The translations under genes were made by a program, and so were the position numbers. Positions 32,501 to 43,130 of a DNA stretch of 64,000 nt are shown one piece after another (positions within the stretch are counted from its first letter, which is position 1; every line of letters starts with the position of its first letter). This stretch comes from Dendrolimus kikuchii (taxonomy: Eukaryota > Arthropoda > Insecta > Lepidoptera > Lasiocampidae). Location of the stretch: positions 4,031,001 to 4,095,000 of the forward strand of contig CM034408.1 in NCBI GenBank assembly GCA_019925095.2. The letters are read 5' to 3'. The notes beneath the pieces were generated by a model, which made no database searches, was not told the origin of the DNA, and saw only the letters and a program-made list of their open reading frames with translations.

Positions 32501-32592
32501 TATGCTATAATTTATAAAGAAATAGTGTGAATTATCCAAAATATAACGATTTTCCATCACCACGCGGGTGAGACCGCGGGGCGCAGCTAGTA

Positions 32593-34604
32593 ACCTTATA
32601 AATGCTTATAAATTATATCAATTTTAGAAAGTTTGTCTGTTGTTGTTGTTACAGAATGTTATTATTGTTATCGTAAAATTCACTTAACCAAACTTGATAA
32701 CTTCTTGTTTCTCTTCAGAAATATCATTACATAAGTTATTGTTTTGAATAACAACCGATTAAAAGACATATCGTCGTGATATTATTGTTCAAGTGATGTG
32801 GGTAGTCTGTATACCAATATTGCTACGAAAAAATTTGGCCAAGTGCGTGTTGGACAACGTATTTTATCACCAAGAAACTGTTTTAACTTTGCAAATATTA
32901 TTTATTTTGGTAAATAACATAATGTTATTTATGCTAATAAACAAAAAATAGACATATAGTAACTAAATAAGGTAATGAAAATATATGTAACCTATATTAA
33001 CTTATTTATAACTTAGTTTATGTTTAGAATTTAATTATATTTTGTAAGTTAGTAAGAGTAGCAATATATTTATGATCAGTATTAAAAGTTTGAATTTAGA
33101 AAAACCTAATTTTACTAAATTACGAATCTAGAGTGTAATATAAAGAAAAAAATAAAAATAAAGCAATATATAAAAGTATGTGAAACTTATCTGAAACTAA
33201 ATTATAAATTAAACTACATAAGAAATAAAACTACACTTACAAATACATATAAATCTATAAATCTCTCTAGTTCTGGCATCTGAAATACATATTATAAGAT
33301 TTGTCTAGTACTACTTACTACTACTTATAAAATCTACTTAGAAATTCTTTGAACAAACCTATAATATTATAATAATACATACCTACGATCCGAGATAGTT
33401 CATCGGAGAGCAGTTTAAAAAAAATAATTCAAAGAGCACTATCTATCTTAAATTATCCTTATATGACTATATTTTACATTACACATGTATGTATGTATCT
33501 TGTATATAATTTATCCGCATTTGGACTTCTTTTGTTTACTTTGTGTTTAAAATTTGTGATTAGAAAACAGCCCATTGTGTATTGTAACCTTTTATGGCTG
33601 GTGTGTCGAACTGCTTCTAAGAAATTCGGTCCACACGGTCTGGCAGACATATTATATCGGTGCAGTATAAAGCAATGGTCCAATGGAAAGAGCGGCAGTC
33701 TAGCGATAGCAACAAGCGAAGCAAGACGTTAGTGAAGGACTTTTCGTGTGTTATTGAATCGTGCTTTACGTTTGGACTGGTTGTGTTCAGTTATATTTGT
33801 ACCTGTGTTATACGTGTTTGTATAGTTCTAATAAATTCTATAGTATGTAATACTTGCAACAACTCAGAAGGGTTTATGGTAGTAAAAGAACAGCAACTGG
33901 TCACAATACTTTATAATCAGAGAACCTTACGGTTTTAACACATTACAGACACTAATCTTAACAGTCGTCGAGCATTTTTAGAACACTTCGCCATCCCTCC
34001 AACAATTTTATAGTTTAAGAAACTTAGCATATTGGCACAACCGATAGCGGATTGAAGTCATTGATAAACTATTTTAATGAACGGGTTATGCATTACTAGA
34101 ATTTAATACATTATTGTTTGGATATTTCAGATAATATTTTATATAAGATATTGTATAAAATATTATACTTAAAGTTTTATATGCAATAAAATAAGCCGAA
34201 CACAGTATAAATGTATTGCGTCTGCCAACATGGAAACAAAATTAAGACATTTTGAATTATAATCTACACAATTATCACATTATACAAAAGATAAATATTG
34301 TAACAAAATTAGTGTAAATTATAGACAAGTCCTCTATATAAAACTGACGCTAAACACAGAATAAATAAAAACATAATATTACTATTCAGTTAAGGAAATG
34401 GTCGATTGTATCGTTTAGAAATAAGAGGGTACATAACAAAATTAATTATTAACTTTAAACGGAAACATGACAAGAACAACTATGCTACTAAATAACTGTA
34501 ACAAGTAATTCCAACGGAATTTTAATTCGAGTCCTGCAACTCGTAACAATATTATATGTTATATATATTAGTTAAATCGTAAAATATCTTTAGTGTACAC
34601 AACT
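32593..34604. other. Unassigned 2-kb AT-rich block
   Basis: Largest unique-looking stretch. No gene, RNA or repeat recognised; open frames near 33463-33938 show no known domain or codon pattern. Confidence 0.45.
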
Positions 34605-34712
34605 CTGCCTTTTGTTTCTCCCCTTCTCGCTAGACTCATAGGTTTGCTGGAAGAAAACTCATTTAGGGTTAAGCTCGCCTTTGTACATCACCACTATATT
34701 CTATAATTTTGT
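34605..34712 (+). mobile_element. LINE tail fragment of a further family
   Basis: CATAGGTTTGCTGGAAGAAA, AGGGTTAAGCTCGCCTTTGT, then TTTTGTATGTAA. A relative lies in antisense at 51228-51350. Confidence 0.45.
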
Positions 34713-34721
34713 ATGTAACTT

Positions 34722-34998
34722 TTTTTTCAGTTTTTGGCGGGAACTAAAAGGAGATGTTGTGCTGTGCAGTTTTATTTTCTAAAAATGTGTATAATTACTC
34801 TAAAATGAACAATAGTTGTAGGATATTGATAGTTTTTGAGTAGTAATTATGTGTTTTTGTGAGAAATGTGAACTGTATAGTCAAATGTGGCCTTTCGAGT
34901 TTTCACAAGAACTCCGTTCAATGGTGTGGATTGTAGCCTACAATACAACTACGCCTGGCTTAAAGGCCTAGTGGCCAAGCCTTAAATTAAAAAAAAAA
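34722..34998 (+). mobile_element. S retroposon, copy 1, 9-bp target duplication
   Basis: ATGTAACTT at 34713-34721 and 34999-35007. Body from TTTTTGGCGGGAACTAAAAG to GGCCAAGCCTTAAATT and poly(A). About 265 bp, no open frame, no recognisable pol III boxes. Matches copy 2 along its whole length. Confidence 0.75.
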
Positions 34999-35007
34999 AT
35001 GTAACTT

Positions 35008-35785
35008 ATTGTGTACATTAAAGAATAAACTAAACATAATCACTATAAATTGCCAGTCCCATCCTCGTCGCCACTGTTACGTTCAAAAGCGCGATACGTG
35101 CAAAATAAAATGCAGTTATTAGCACACTGAAGCATAGATAATACTATATAGTGAGACGTTTATTACATAACACATATCAATCTATTTAGAAAACTATAAG
35201 TTATTTTTTTACTTCAACTCGGTGTCGCCCCAAGGAACGTTCCCAAATGTATGACTAAATTAAATATATCTAAAGTATTACCGTCTCGTTTACACAGTAA
35301 TTTTATTAAAGACCAGAATATAAATACATATTCAAATAAGTCATATCAATAAATCGGCGCCAATGACATAAATGGTCATATAATATGCCCAGATAAATAT
35401 TCATTTATGAAATGCAAATAAGAAAATAATTTATTGTTCAAGTCAATAGATCATAATATAATTGAATATTATTAAATAAAATAATAGGTGTGTATGTCGG
35501 GGAAAACATTAGTGACAGGCAACAATATGCTAAGTACTTTAAATTAAGTTGCGACTACATTAGTGTAGTGATTTAATGTGTTTTCACAAAAAAAAAACTG
35601 CAAAAAAACAAATTTCAATAAAAAAATTGAAACGTTATCAAAATAAACGTATAGATTTCCGTCGGACTTCTTTTCAGCTTATGTATGATGACTTAAAAAA
35701 AATTCCGCATACCTTCTAATTATATTTGGGGTTGGCATAATAATACACCTCTATTTTGGCATACGTTCTCTATCGCAGCGCAAAT
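35008..35785. other. Unassigned block
   Basis: CAAGGAACGTTCCCAAA near 35232 may be a trace of the M 3' UTR. Otherwise nothing. Confidence 0.4.
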
Positions 35786-36097
35786 TATCCGTGCAGGAAC
35801 GGAGTAAGAATACAATTTCCTGCGGCCGGGCGGCCTGTCGTAAGAGGCGACTTAACAACCCACAGCCAGGTGGTAGGGCATTTGCCCGACTGGATGGCTA
35901 CCACCCCTGGTCTAAGGTATGTCGCCATAACAACCTTGAGTTGTGTTCCGGCATTAGTGACCAGGTTCCAGTTTCCCTTAAGAGAGCAGCAAGGCATTTG
36001 TAGCAACTTTGGTGTTGCAAATGTCCATAGGCGATGGTAACCGCTTTTCATCAAGTGGGCCGTCTGCCTGTCTGCTGATCTCCTGCAATAAAAAAAA
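35786..36097 (+). mobile_element. A element, full length
   Basis: Sense copy from ATCCGTGCAGGAACGG to GCAATAAAAAAA; inserted at or beside the 3' end of the antisense LINE C. Confidence 0.92.
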
Positions 36098-36254
36098 TCA
36101 CCATCTCATCCTTCACACAATCCATCTATCTCTTTTTTGCTCTACCAATACCAATCAATCTGACAGTTTAACATTCTTTTTGTCACGTGACTTTCATCCC
36201 TCTTTGTTACATACCCGTATCACCTTAGTCTTTTTCTTCAATATTTCAGACACT

Positions 36255-36480
36255 TCATTTAGCCAGGGCAATCCGTTTGAGGACCATAAGCCGCGCCGCG
36301 ACAAGGACAGAACCTTGGGGGTTAGTTGGCGACCCGTGAGTGGGATTCGCCAGATCGGCGGTGGCACTAGCATACCCAGTCAGTTCTGGAACCTTGCTTC
36401 CCCAGTTAGGGATACCCACTAAAATCCCTGGGTGTTCCGTCCTTTGCCTTATACCAAGGCTACGGGTGTATGACCTAGCC
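36255..36480. other. Unknown segment within LINE C
   Basis: GC-richer than its surroundings, with an open frame on + (to about 36422) that I do not recognise. It replaces about 30 bases of LINE C rather than simply splitting it. Confidence 0.5.
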
Positions 36481-36600
36481 TCACATTTCTCACCTTATCC
36501 ATTCTTATAACGCCGCATATCCTTCTCAATATTCTAATATTCCTGAATGGAGACGTTTATGGTCTTTATTGGCCCAATTTGGACCCGTATAATGCCGGTG

Positions 36601-37199
36601 CTTGACTTGGCCGATATTTGATTAGTTTATCCAAATACAACCACGTATAGAAATACAACCATGTATAGAGGAGATTATTAGTTGTATTTCATTCATTTGT
36701 ACAAATACGACAAATAACGCTAATAGCAAAAACGTGTTTTCATCCACTGTCGGTTTTTAATGACACATCAAAAGACTCAAATTAGCCAAATATTTGTCGC
36801 GACTGTCTCCGCTTGGTTCGCTCACTAGGGTCATTACAGGTTTATAAAAAAAAAACAACTTATTTTTTACTTTTATAAACTTGTAAGCGACCAGCGTTTT
36901 CTTTGCATAGGCCTTTTAGAGTAACCTTATACGTGTTTAAGTATACCAATTTTGGTATGTTGCATTAAAGTACAAATAAGCAGTTGCTGCTGTCAACACA
37001 TCCATATCGTACCGTTTCTCGTCCAAATATATTTTGGTATGTTTGAGTTCTTTGCTCATTCAGTCCATGTGTCCATCACAAACATACCATCTACATGTTT
37101 GTGATGTTTGCTAATACATCAAATATAGTGACAAATACGCTAAGCCAAGTGAGGTGCCCCCATAACATGAGCAGTCGTATTCCAGATTTACATACCAGA
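36601..37199. other. Unknown segment within LINE C
   Basis: Starts CTTGACTTGGCCGATATTTG; ACTTGGC recurs inverted as GCCAAGT at 37144. Contains the hairpin TCACAAACAT/ATGTTTGTGA (37074-37102). No coding part recognised. Confidence 0.4.
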
Positions 37200-37339
37200 C
37201 CCTGAAGACAAGTGGCATTAGTGCTAAACGAATATAATGAAAATGTATGGTAATTACATAATACTTAAGAGTAACGATATATCGTTCCCATACATTTTCT
37301 ATTCTATTCCTTTAGCGCTAATGCCACTTGTCTACAGGG
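37200..37339. mobile_element. 140-bp MITE with ~30-bp inverted ends
   Basis: CCCTGAAGACAAGTGGCATT at the left and the reverse complement of the right end, CCCTGTAGACAAGTGGCATT, differ at one base here; the pairing continues about 10 more bases and, loosely, to the centre. Confidence 0.65.
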
Positions 37340-37502
37340 CTTGACCTTTTAGTTTAAGTGGCATAAGTTTGTCACATGTCACACCAGTTACCTCTCTCCA
37401 CTTTAGTCAAACTACATTTATTCATCTCCTTACATCCTTCTCTATATCACCATTAATAAACAGAATTGTAACTTAGATCGATTACCATGCATCAATTTTT
37501 TT

Positions 37503-37882
37503 GAAGTGAAACTTCTATATAGACGGGGTATTAGGATTTTTCTGTCACGAAAAAGCGTTACGGCCGTGTGGAGAAGCGGAATAATTTTAGAGTAGACTAT
37601 GGATGCGTTTCTTGGTTTAAATAAAAAATGCATTTATTAAAATGTACCTAACCTAACCAAATCATGATTTGCAGTAAACGTGCGAAAAATCGAAATGTGT
37701 GCTGGGGCACATAGTAGAAGTGAAACTTCAACGGACAAGTGGAAAAACGAATTGCAACAAAATTTTTGGACTAGTACATTAACAATCTGCCCGTAAAACT
37801 TCAAGTTAAAACTTTGTTATGATTCGTTTTTCCACTTGTCCGTTGAAGTTTCACTTCTACTATGTCTCCCAGCACACATTTA
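37503..37882 (+). mobile_element. K foldback element, copy 1
   Basis: Left part GAAGTGAAACTTCTATATAG, TTTTTCTGTCACGAAAAAGC, GTTACGGCC. Then a huge hairpin: arms at about 37693-37768 and 37808-37882, near perfect for about 60 bp (AAATGTGTGCTGGG... with its complement). No coding content. Confidence 0.7.
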
Positions 37883-38324
37883 ATTTATTTTATTAAGTTT
37901 AAGATTATTATAATATTTAACATCTTAGCAATTGTAGATGTAATGATAATAATGTCTACTTGTTCTCTCAATATATCCGCTTTAGGCATAAACGATCTAA
38001 ATGTGTCGAAGTGATTTATTGAATTCTCGTGCCTATTTGATAAATTTAGTTTTGTCTATGATAAATATTATTTAGGTTTTTGGAATTTTCCAAATGTTAA
38101 TAAAATAGAATCAAATATTAGTAAAAAAGAAAATTAACTTTGTTGAACTTATATTAATTTTATTGATAATGAAATGTAACCCATATTGGGTGAATACAAT
38201 TTTTTATTGAATCAATGTTGATGAAATTGCTTATTTGAGGTTTCGTAGGTATTACGGCTGCATCTCGGTCTGTCTGCTGTGTTTATGTTTTATAGTAAAA
38301 AAAAAAGGAAACTGCTGAGTCTAT
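37883..38324. other. Unassigned AT-rich block
   Basis: No recognised feature. Confidence 0.4.
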
Positions 38325-38570
38325 ATGGACGGCCTCTGTGGTTGAGCGGGCTAAGCCTTTGCCGGCTTACCTCACTGCAACGCAGAGGCTCCGGGTTCGA
38401 TTCCTGGTATGGTAAATTTCGGAAACGAATTTTCTCCATTATTTACTATGGTCTGGGTGTCTGGGATCGGCCCCAGAGTGGTCCGTTGTATATTACCCAT
38501 AACACAAGCGTAACTTGCTTAATTTGGGGATATTCAGTGTGTGTGTTAGTCCGCCGATTTTATATTTATA
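38325..38570 (+). mobile_element. F-SINE (tRNA-derived), full length
   Basis: TGGTTGAGCGGG fits pol III box A and GGTTCGATTCC at about 38394 is a perfect box B, about 55 bp downstream. The tRNA-unrelated body holds TACTATGGTCTGGGTGTCTG, GATCGGCCCCAGAG and CCCATAACACAAGCGTAACT, ending in TA-rich sequence. Confidence 0.85.
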
Positions 38571-39480
38571 TATATTATGTCACTACATAATACTGAAATG
38601 AAAATGCAAAATAAGAAACAATCATAACGATGTTCTTTGTCAAAAGTCTTTCTCTAAAATATTAACATTTTATTGTTATTTTGTTTCAGGTAAGTACGGA
38701 ATACAAGTACGACCAATTTAAGAAAATACAAAGAAGTGCCTTCTACCATGTCAGCCCGCCTACGGTATGATAATTTTTATCCCAAAACACATTGCGTCAT
38801 TTGTTCTAGGCAGGTTTCGAGCCAGCAATTGTCATTGTTCAATGTACGCTTTATGTTATTTATTCTCCTGTTTTTCGGACAGATAGACCTTTTTATTGTT
38901 TGAACGTAGTAGTAATATTTTTTGTGTGATATTGGTTAATAGAATATTATTTATTGTATAACAACTAAAATAAATAATATGTTTATGATGTTATGAACAG
39001 AGATAATATAACAAATAATAGTTTATGCTTGTTATGGACTAGCCCTATCCATATTTAACTTCCTACAGAGCCAAATGACGTACTTAGTACACTCTGGTAT
39101 AGAACAAGCTTTCATCACGTATCTATGTTTAAGTTGAATCAAATGTAACTACATATATGCAAATAACTATATATCGAGGTGTAGTATATAAATTTCCAAC
39201 TAAGAAACAAGTCGCGTTTTTGTTAGGCTTGTATTTGTAGTCTGGTGGGCTAAGCCTTAGGTAGTCTAGTGGGCTAAGCCTTAGCCTACCTAGTCTTCAG
39301 AAACTCGGTGATCTCTGTAATTTAATACCGATAAATTTTGGTAACAAACTAGTCAGGAATCAGACCTAAAGTTTTCAGTTGCATTTTATTTACTCATAAC
39401 ACAGCACCCCTCCACGATTTTTTTTCTAATTTAAAAATTCATTATATAAAGCAACAGCCTCAACAAATTTATTATACGTA
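38571..39480. other. Unassigned 0.9-kb block
   Basis: Contains a short direct repeat GGGCTAAGCCTTAG near 39245-39285. Otherwise nothing. Confidence 0.4.
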
Positions 39481-39493
39481 GTAGTTATATATA

Positions 39494-39783
39494 GTGGTTC
39501 GGGCATGTGGGAAGAATGCATGATGAAAGAATGACTAAACAGATATACAATGCAAAAGTGGATGGATGCAAAAGTCGTGGAAGGCCACGACACACCTTCC
39601 ATGATCAAATTGATCGTGTACTAGCAGAAGGTGATGTCAGGAGCCTTAAGAACAGACGAGCTTGCATGACAAGAGTTATGAATGTCAAAGAGGCAAGTGA
39701 GGTGTGTAAGAATAAGCCTAAATGGCACTCTGTTGTTCGTGCCTACCCCGCAAGGGAACTGGCGTGAAGTTATGTATGTATGT
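39494..39783 (+). mobile_element. LINE B 3' end, 13-bp target duplication
   Basis: GTAGTTATATATA at 39481-39493 and 39784-39796. Open for the last ~90 codons (from WFGHV-equivalent GGTTCGGGCATGTGGG) to the ARELA stop and (TATG)n. Confidence 0.92.
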
Positions 39784-39796
39784 GTAGTTATATATA

Positions 39797-40182
39797 CATA
39801 GACAGATTATTATTTAGAGTTGGTCAACACCAGCCCTTGTATCAATCACCATATGATACAAATCGCAATTCTACCAATTAAGCCAAAAAACCTAACTCGT
39901 ATACATCGCAATAAAACAAATACACTTCAAAAACAAGGCCATTTTTATCGCCGGCCTCTCAATCACTCGCTAGTGTGCTAAATTCTAAAACGATTGATCG
40001 ACACAACCGACTGAATTATAATCGCGGACACTGATTACTGTCAATCTTGATCAATAACACTGGACAAAGTCAATCGATCTATTTGTTAAACGGGTCAATT
40101 TAGTGATACTCTTATAATATTAGTTGAAGTAAATATGAGTTGACAAGACGACAATAACATGATGAATGAGTGTTTAGCTGTA
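39797..40182. other. Unassigned block
   Basis: No recognised feature. Confidence 0.4.
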
Positions 40183-40190
40183 ACTTGAAG

Positions 40191-41274
40191 CAAGGCTTCG
40201 AACAGATTTACAATGAACCGGTTTTAATCAGTTATAACCGGTTTTAGTCAACTATTTTGTTCGGAGTGTATACCATAAAGAGTGTGAAAATGAACGTATT
40301 AAAGTCATGAATCTACTACCGCATCCAAAGCAATTTTAGTTCCTGTTTAAGGAGAAAAAGCAGTGCAACAAACTCCCAGAAACATATCTTTACTTCATAA
40401 TTATTACATTATTATTCGTCTATCTTTTAATGTAGTTAATACTAATACAAGGTTGAATAAAGTAATTTACATGAATGATTATTGAAAAACCTTGGTGGCG
40501 AACGCATTATACCCACTAGGTGCGGTCATTTAAAAAATCTTTCATACATACATACATAACTTCACGCCAGTTCCCTTGCGGGGTAGGCACGAACAACAGA
40601 GCGCCATTTAGGCTTATTCTTACACACCTCACTTGCTTCTTTGACATTCATAATTCTTGTCATGCACGCTCGTCTGTTCTTAAGGCTCCTAACATCACCT
40701 TCTGCTAGTACACGATCAATTTGATCATGGAAAGTGTGTCGTGGCCTTCCACGACTTCTGCATCCATCCACTTTTGCATTGTATATCTGTTTATTCATTC
40801 TTTCATCATGCATTCTTTCTACATGTCCGAACCACGGGAGCATTCCTTTCCTTACCTTTACCCCGACACTCTCTTTCAGACCAACTGTCTTTCTTACTTC
40901 GGTATTACGAACGCGATCCGCAAGCGTCACTCCGCAGATTTTGCGCAGTGCTCGCATCTCGACCGCGTTTACTCTACTTTCATGCTCTTTCTTCCATACA
41001 AATATTTCGTCGTATAATAAGCCTTCTCCCACATATAACCCTGGATTAACCGGTTTTTCTCTCAACATGTGTTTATGTATGACTGAAAACTGGCGTACCA
41101 CATGACTGCGAAATGATTAGAACAGGTTTATTAAACAAAACGTATTTAACGATTTTTTATTACCAAAAACCGGTTTATAGAGCTCAATGAGTTTAAAGAA
41201 CACAACTGAAAAGAAAAGTTCCTGTGTAGTGAGGCTGTAACCGGTTCAAATTTTTTACCGGTTTCTAAGCCTCG
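40191..41274. mobile_element. hAT-type non-autonomous element, 8-bp target duplication, holds a LINE B
   Basis: ACTTGAAG at 40183-40190 and 41275-41282. Ends CAAGGCTTCGAA and, inverted, CGAGGCTTAGAA. Many AACCGGTT words near both ends, probable transposase-binding repeats. Eight-base duplication and short ends fit hAT. No transposase; length without the nested LINE about 630 bp. Confidence 0.75.
40543..40999 (-). pseudogene. LINE B C-terminal part nested in the hAT element
   Basis: Antisense, (CATA)n tail to the VWKKEHESR region, about 145 codons, no stop. The open frame continues by chance into hAT sequence upstream, so the apparent 179-residue protein is partly artefact. AAATCTTTC and AAATATTTC at the borders are a weak target duplication. 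Confidence 0.85.
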
Positions 41275-41282
41275 ACTTGAAG

Positions 41283-41585
41283 AGTAGTATTTTGAATTGC
41301 AGTTCTGTTTTCAAATAAAGTCGGCCAAATGCGTGTCAGTCCACATGCAATAATAGATTATGGAGAACTCACTAAGAGTGGGGTAGCCACCCACACACTA
41401 AGTCTTAAATATTGTAAGTTTTAATTACATTATTTTTATGATTTTTATGGCCACAGGATTCTAGTAGTATAAGATTTCATAGAACCAGTTTTCTATCACA
41501 TTGTCAGCCCAGCACAAACTGTACCTATATATGTTTTTCCTAAGAGTTTCAAAACGCTTCATAAGTTACTTATTACTGCTGTAGT
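41283..41585. other. Unassigned spacer
   Basis: No recognised feature. Confidence 0.35.
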
Positions 41586-42121
41586 ACAGGAGACAGGTTG
41601 AAGGCCAACCTATTGGAAACTAGTTACCATCGCTTATAGACATTTGCAACACGAAACATGCTGGATTGAAACCTAGTCATTAATGCCGGAACACAACTCA
41701 AAGTTGTTATGATGGTATACTCTAGACCAGGGGTGGTAGCCACCCAAACTTGCAAATACCCTACCACCTGGATCTGGGTTGTTTTGTCGTCTCTTACGAC
41801 AAGCTGCCCGGCCGCAGGAGAGAGAGAGAGAGAGAGAGAATTACGAAAACAGACCATATTTACAATATTTTCTAGGCAATACCATAGGCGGCCTTATCGC
41901 TTAAAGCAATCTCTTCCAGGCAACCTAAATGAAATAAATTTGAATCAAGTAATATAGGTGGTGCAGAAATAGATAGGTAAAGCAGCAATAGATACATAAA
42001 TACTCAAATTAATTTAAGAAATAAATATACAAATACATACATATGTACATAGTCATATATATACAAATATATATAATACATAAGTTTGTAATTCTATTTT
42101 TTCTCCCTTCGTGCACGGATG
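41586..42121 (-). mobile_element. A element, old copy, split by a J tail
   Basis: Body 41586-41819 (diverged, GCCGCAGGAG end) and head 42090-42121 (AATTCTATTTTTTCTCCC, GTGCACGGAT). The 270 bp between belong to another family. Confidence 0.75.
41818..42089 (-). mobile_element. (GA)n and Jockey-type tail nested in A
   Basis: About 11 GA units, then GGCGGCCTTATCGCTTAAAG and CTCTTCCAGGCAACC in antisense, then TA-rich sequence. Confidence 0.6.
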
Positions 42122-42524
42122 AAAACCTCAAAGTATGGCAAACAAGATAATTGGCAACAGAACAGTGCTAATCCGTTTTAAACCAAAAAAGACACTGCAC
42201 TGTCAAAACATTATCCATAAAAAAACTTCTGCGCATGCCTCGAATAATAAACTGATCAACTGCCAAAATTGTCTTTACTAACACCATATACAGTGTTTTT
42301 AATTGAACAATCGCTACGTTCCGTTATAAATAAAGACTGCAAAGGCACCGCGACAATTTTGACCCTACGCTTCGAAATTGTCGGATCAATCAATCTGCAT
42401 TGGGCTATGGAAAAAGCGATTCTGCTCTAAAATTTTCCTTGTCCAATTTTGCGCTTGAGAATGGTTTATATAAAACCATATACGCTACCAGTGAGGTCTA
42501 CCTGTGCAGGTGTGGCTAAGAAGA
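42122..42524. other. Unassigned block
   Basis: No recognised feature. Confidence 0.4.
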
Positions 42525-42582
42525 TCAACTTGATGGCTAGCATATATAAGAACAGTTTCATATATGCTAGCGATCAAGTTGA
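42525..42582. repeat. Inverted repeat, 22-bp arms, 14-nt loop
   Basis: TCAACTTGATGGCTAGCATA pairs with TATATGCTAGCGATCAAGTT; one mismatch. Could be a small MITE or a hairpin transcript. Confidence 0.65.
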
Positions 42583-42624
42583 CGTGAAAAAACAATATAA
42601 TCTAAATAGATTCTATACTCGATC

Positions 42625-42735
42625 GATGTGATACCGCACTCTCACAGAATATCAGAGTAAGCCTTGAGCTAATTAATCGTGTTTCGTACGATGAGGGAGA
42701 GTTCCTCACTAACTCTTCCGTCTATCCCATCCCTT
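42625..42735 (+). mobile_element. Q-type LINE tail
   Basis: CACTCTCACAGAATATCAGA, ATCGTGTTTCGTACGATGAG, then pyrimidine-rich end. Matches 58040-58180. Confidence 0.55.
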
Positions 42736-42737
42736 CC

Positions 42738-42845
42738 TAAACGTTGGCTATGCACGTGGTGTTATAAACGTTTACGTAGGTGACGGTAATCAGTTTCCAG
42801 TACGTGGGCCGTCTGCCTGCTTGCCAACTTCGCAAAAACAAAAAG
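42738..42845 (+). mobile_element. Distant A relative, tail half
   Basis: AGGTGACGGTAATCAGTTTC, GTGGGCCGTCTGCCTGC, A-rich end. It faces the next copy tail to tail. Confidence 0.55.
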
Positions 42846-42860
42846 CCTATGCGGATCGGT

Positions 42861-43130
42861 CTTTTTTTTATTGCTAAAGCATAGCAGACAGGCTGACGGC
42901 CGAACTGTGATTGAAAGTGGTTAAAGTCGCCTACGAACATTAGCAATACCAGAGGTGCTGTCAATGTGCTGCCAGCCTTGAAGGAGAAACTGGAACCTGA
43001 CCACTGACGTCGGAACACAATTCAAGGTTATAGGGGCCAACTCTAAACCTGGGGTGGTCGGGCAAATGCCCTACCACCTGACTATGGGTTGTTTTTTCGC
43101 CTCTTATGACAGGCCGCTGGGCCGTAGGAA
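42861..43130 (-). mobile_element. A element, old copy
   Basis: Antisense, diverged: GCAGACAGGCTGACGGCC ... CCTCTTATGACAGGCCGC. The head is lost. Confidence 0.8.

Larger units (their letters stand above)
31690..32592 (-). repeat. D3 repeat split by a Jockey-type LINE
   Basis: Antisense D3: 31690-31949 plus 32501-32592, ending in GCGCAGCTAGTA. The two parts join cleanly if 31950-32500 and one TATGCTATA are removed. Its 3' part holds the expanded tandem array. Confidence 0.75.
36098..37460 (-). pseudogene. LINE C, antisense, diverged and broken by two foreign segments
   Basis: Three LINE C blocks in order: 36098-36254 (TTCTTTTTGTCACGTGACTT), 36481-36600 (CATTTCTCACCTTATCCATT; GGACCCGTATAATG) and 37343-37460 (GTCACATGTCACACCAGTTA; TTCATCTCCTTACATCCTTC). 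They match consecutive parts of the C protein in antisense. The gaps are foreign sequence. Too many changes for coding. Confidence 0.7.

Noticed and set aside
33463..33938. A possible host exon in the 2-kb unique block
   Set aside because: No domain, splice context or codon bias that I can support.
35791..36003. A ~70-codon frame (QERRKNTISCGRAACRKRR...) recurring in many places
   Set aside because: It lies inside every sense A element and lacks a consistent ATG; it recurs because the repeat recurs. The opposite-strand frame with RLWTFATPKVLQ is the same artefact.
38279..38590. A 103-codon open frame
   Set aside because: Runs through an F-SINE; not coding.
40562..41101. A 179-residue fusion protein on the minus strand
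   Set aside because: Its N-terminal third is chance read-through of hAT sequence into LINE B.
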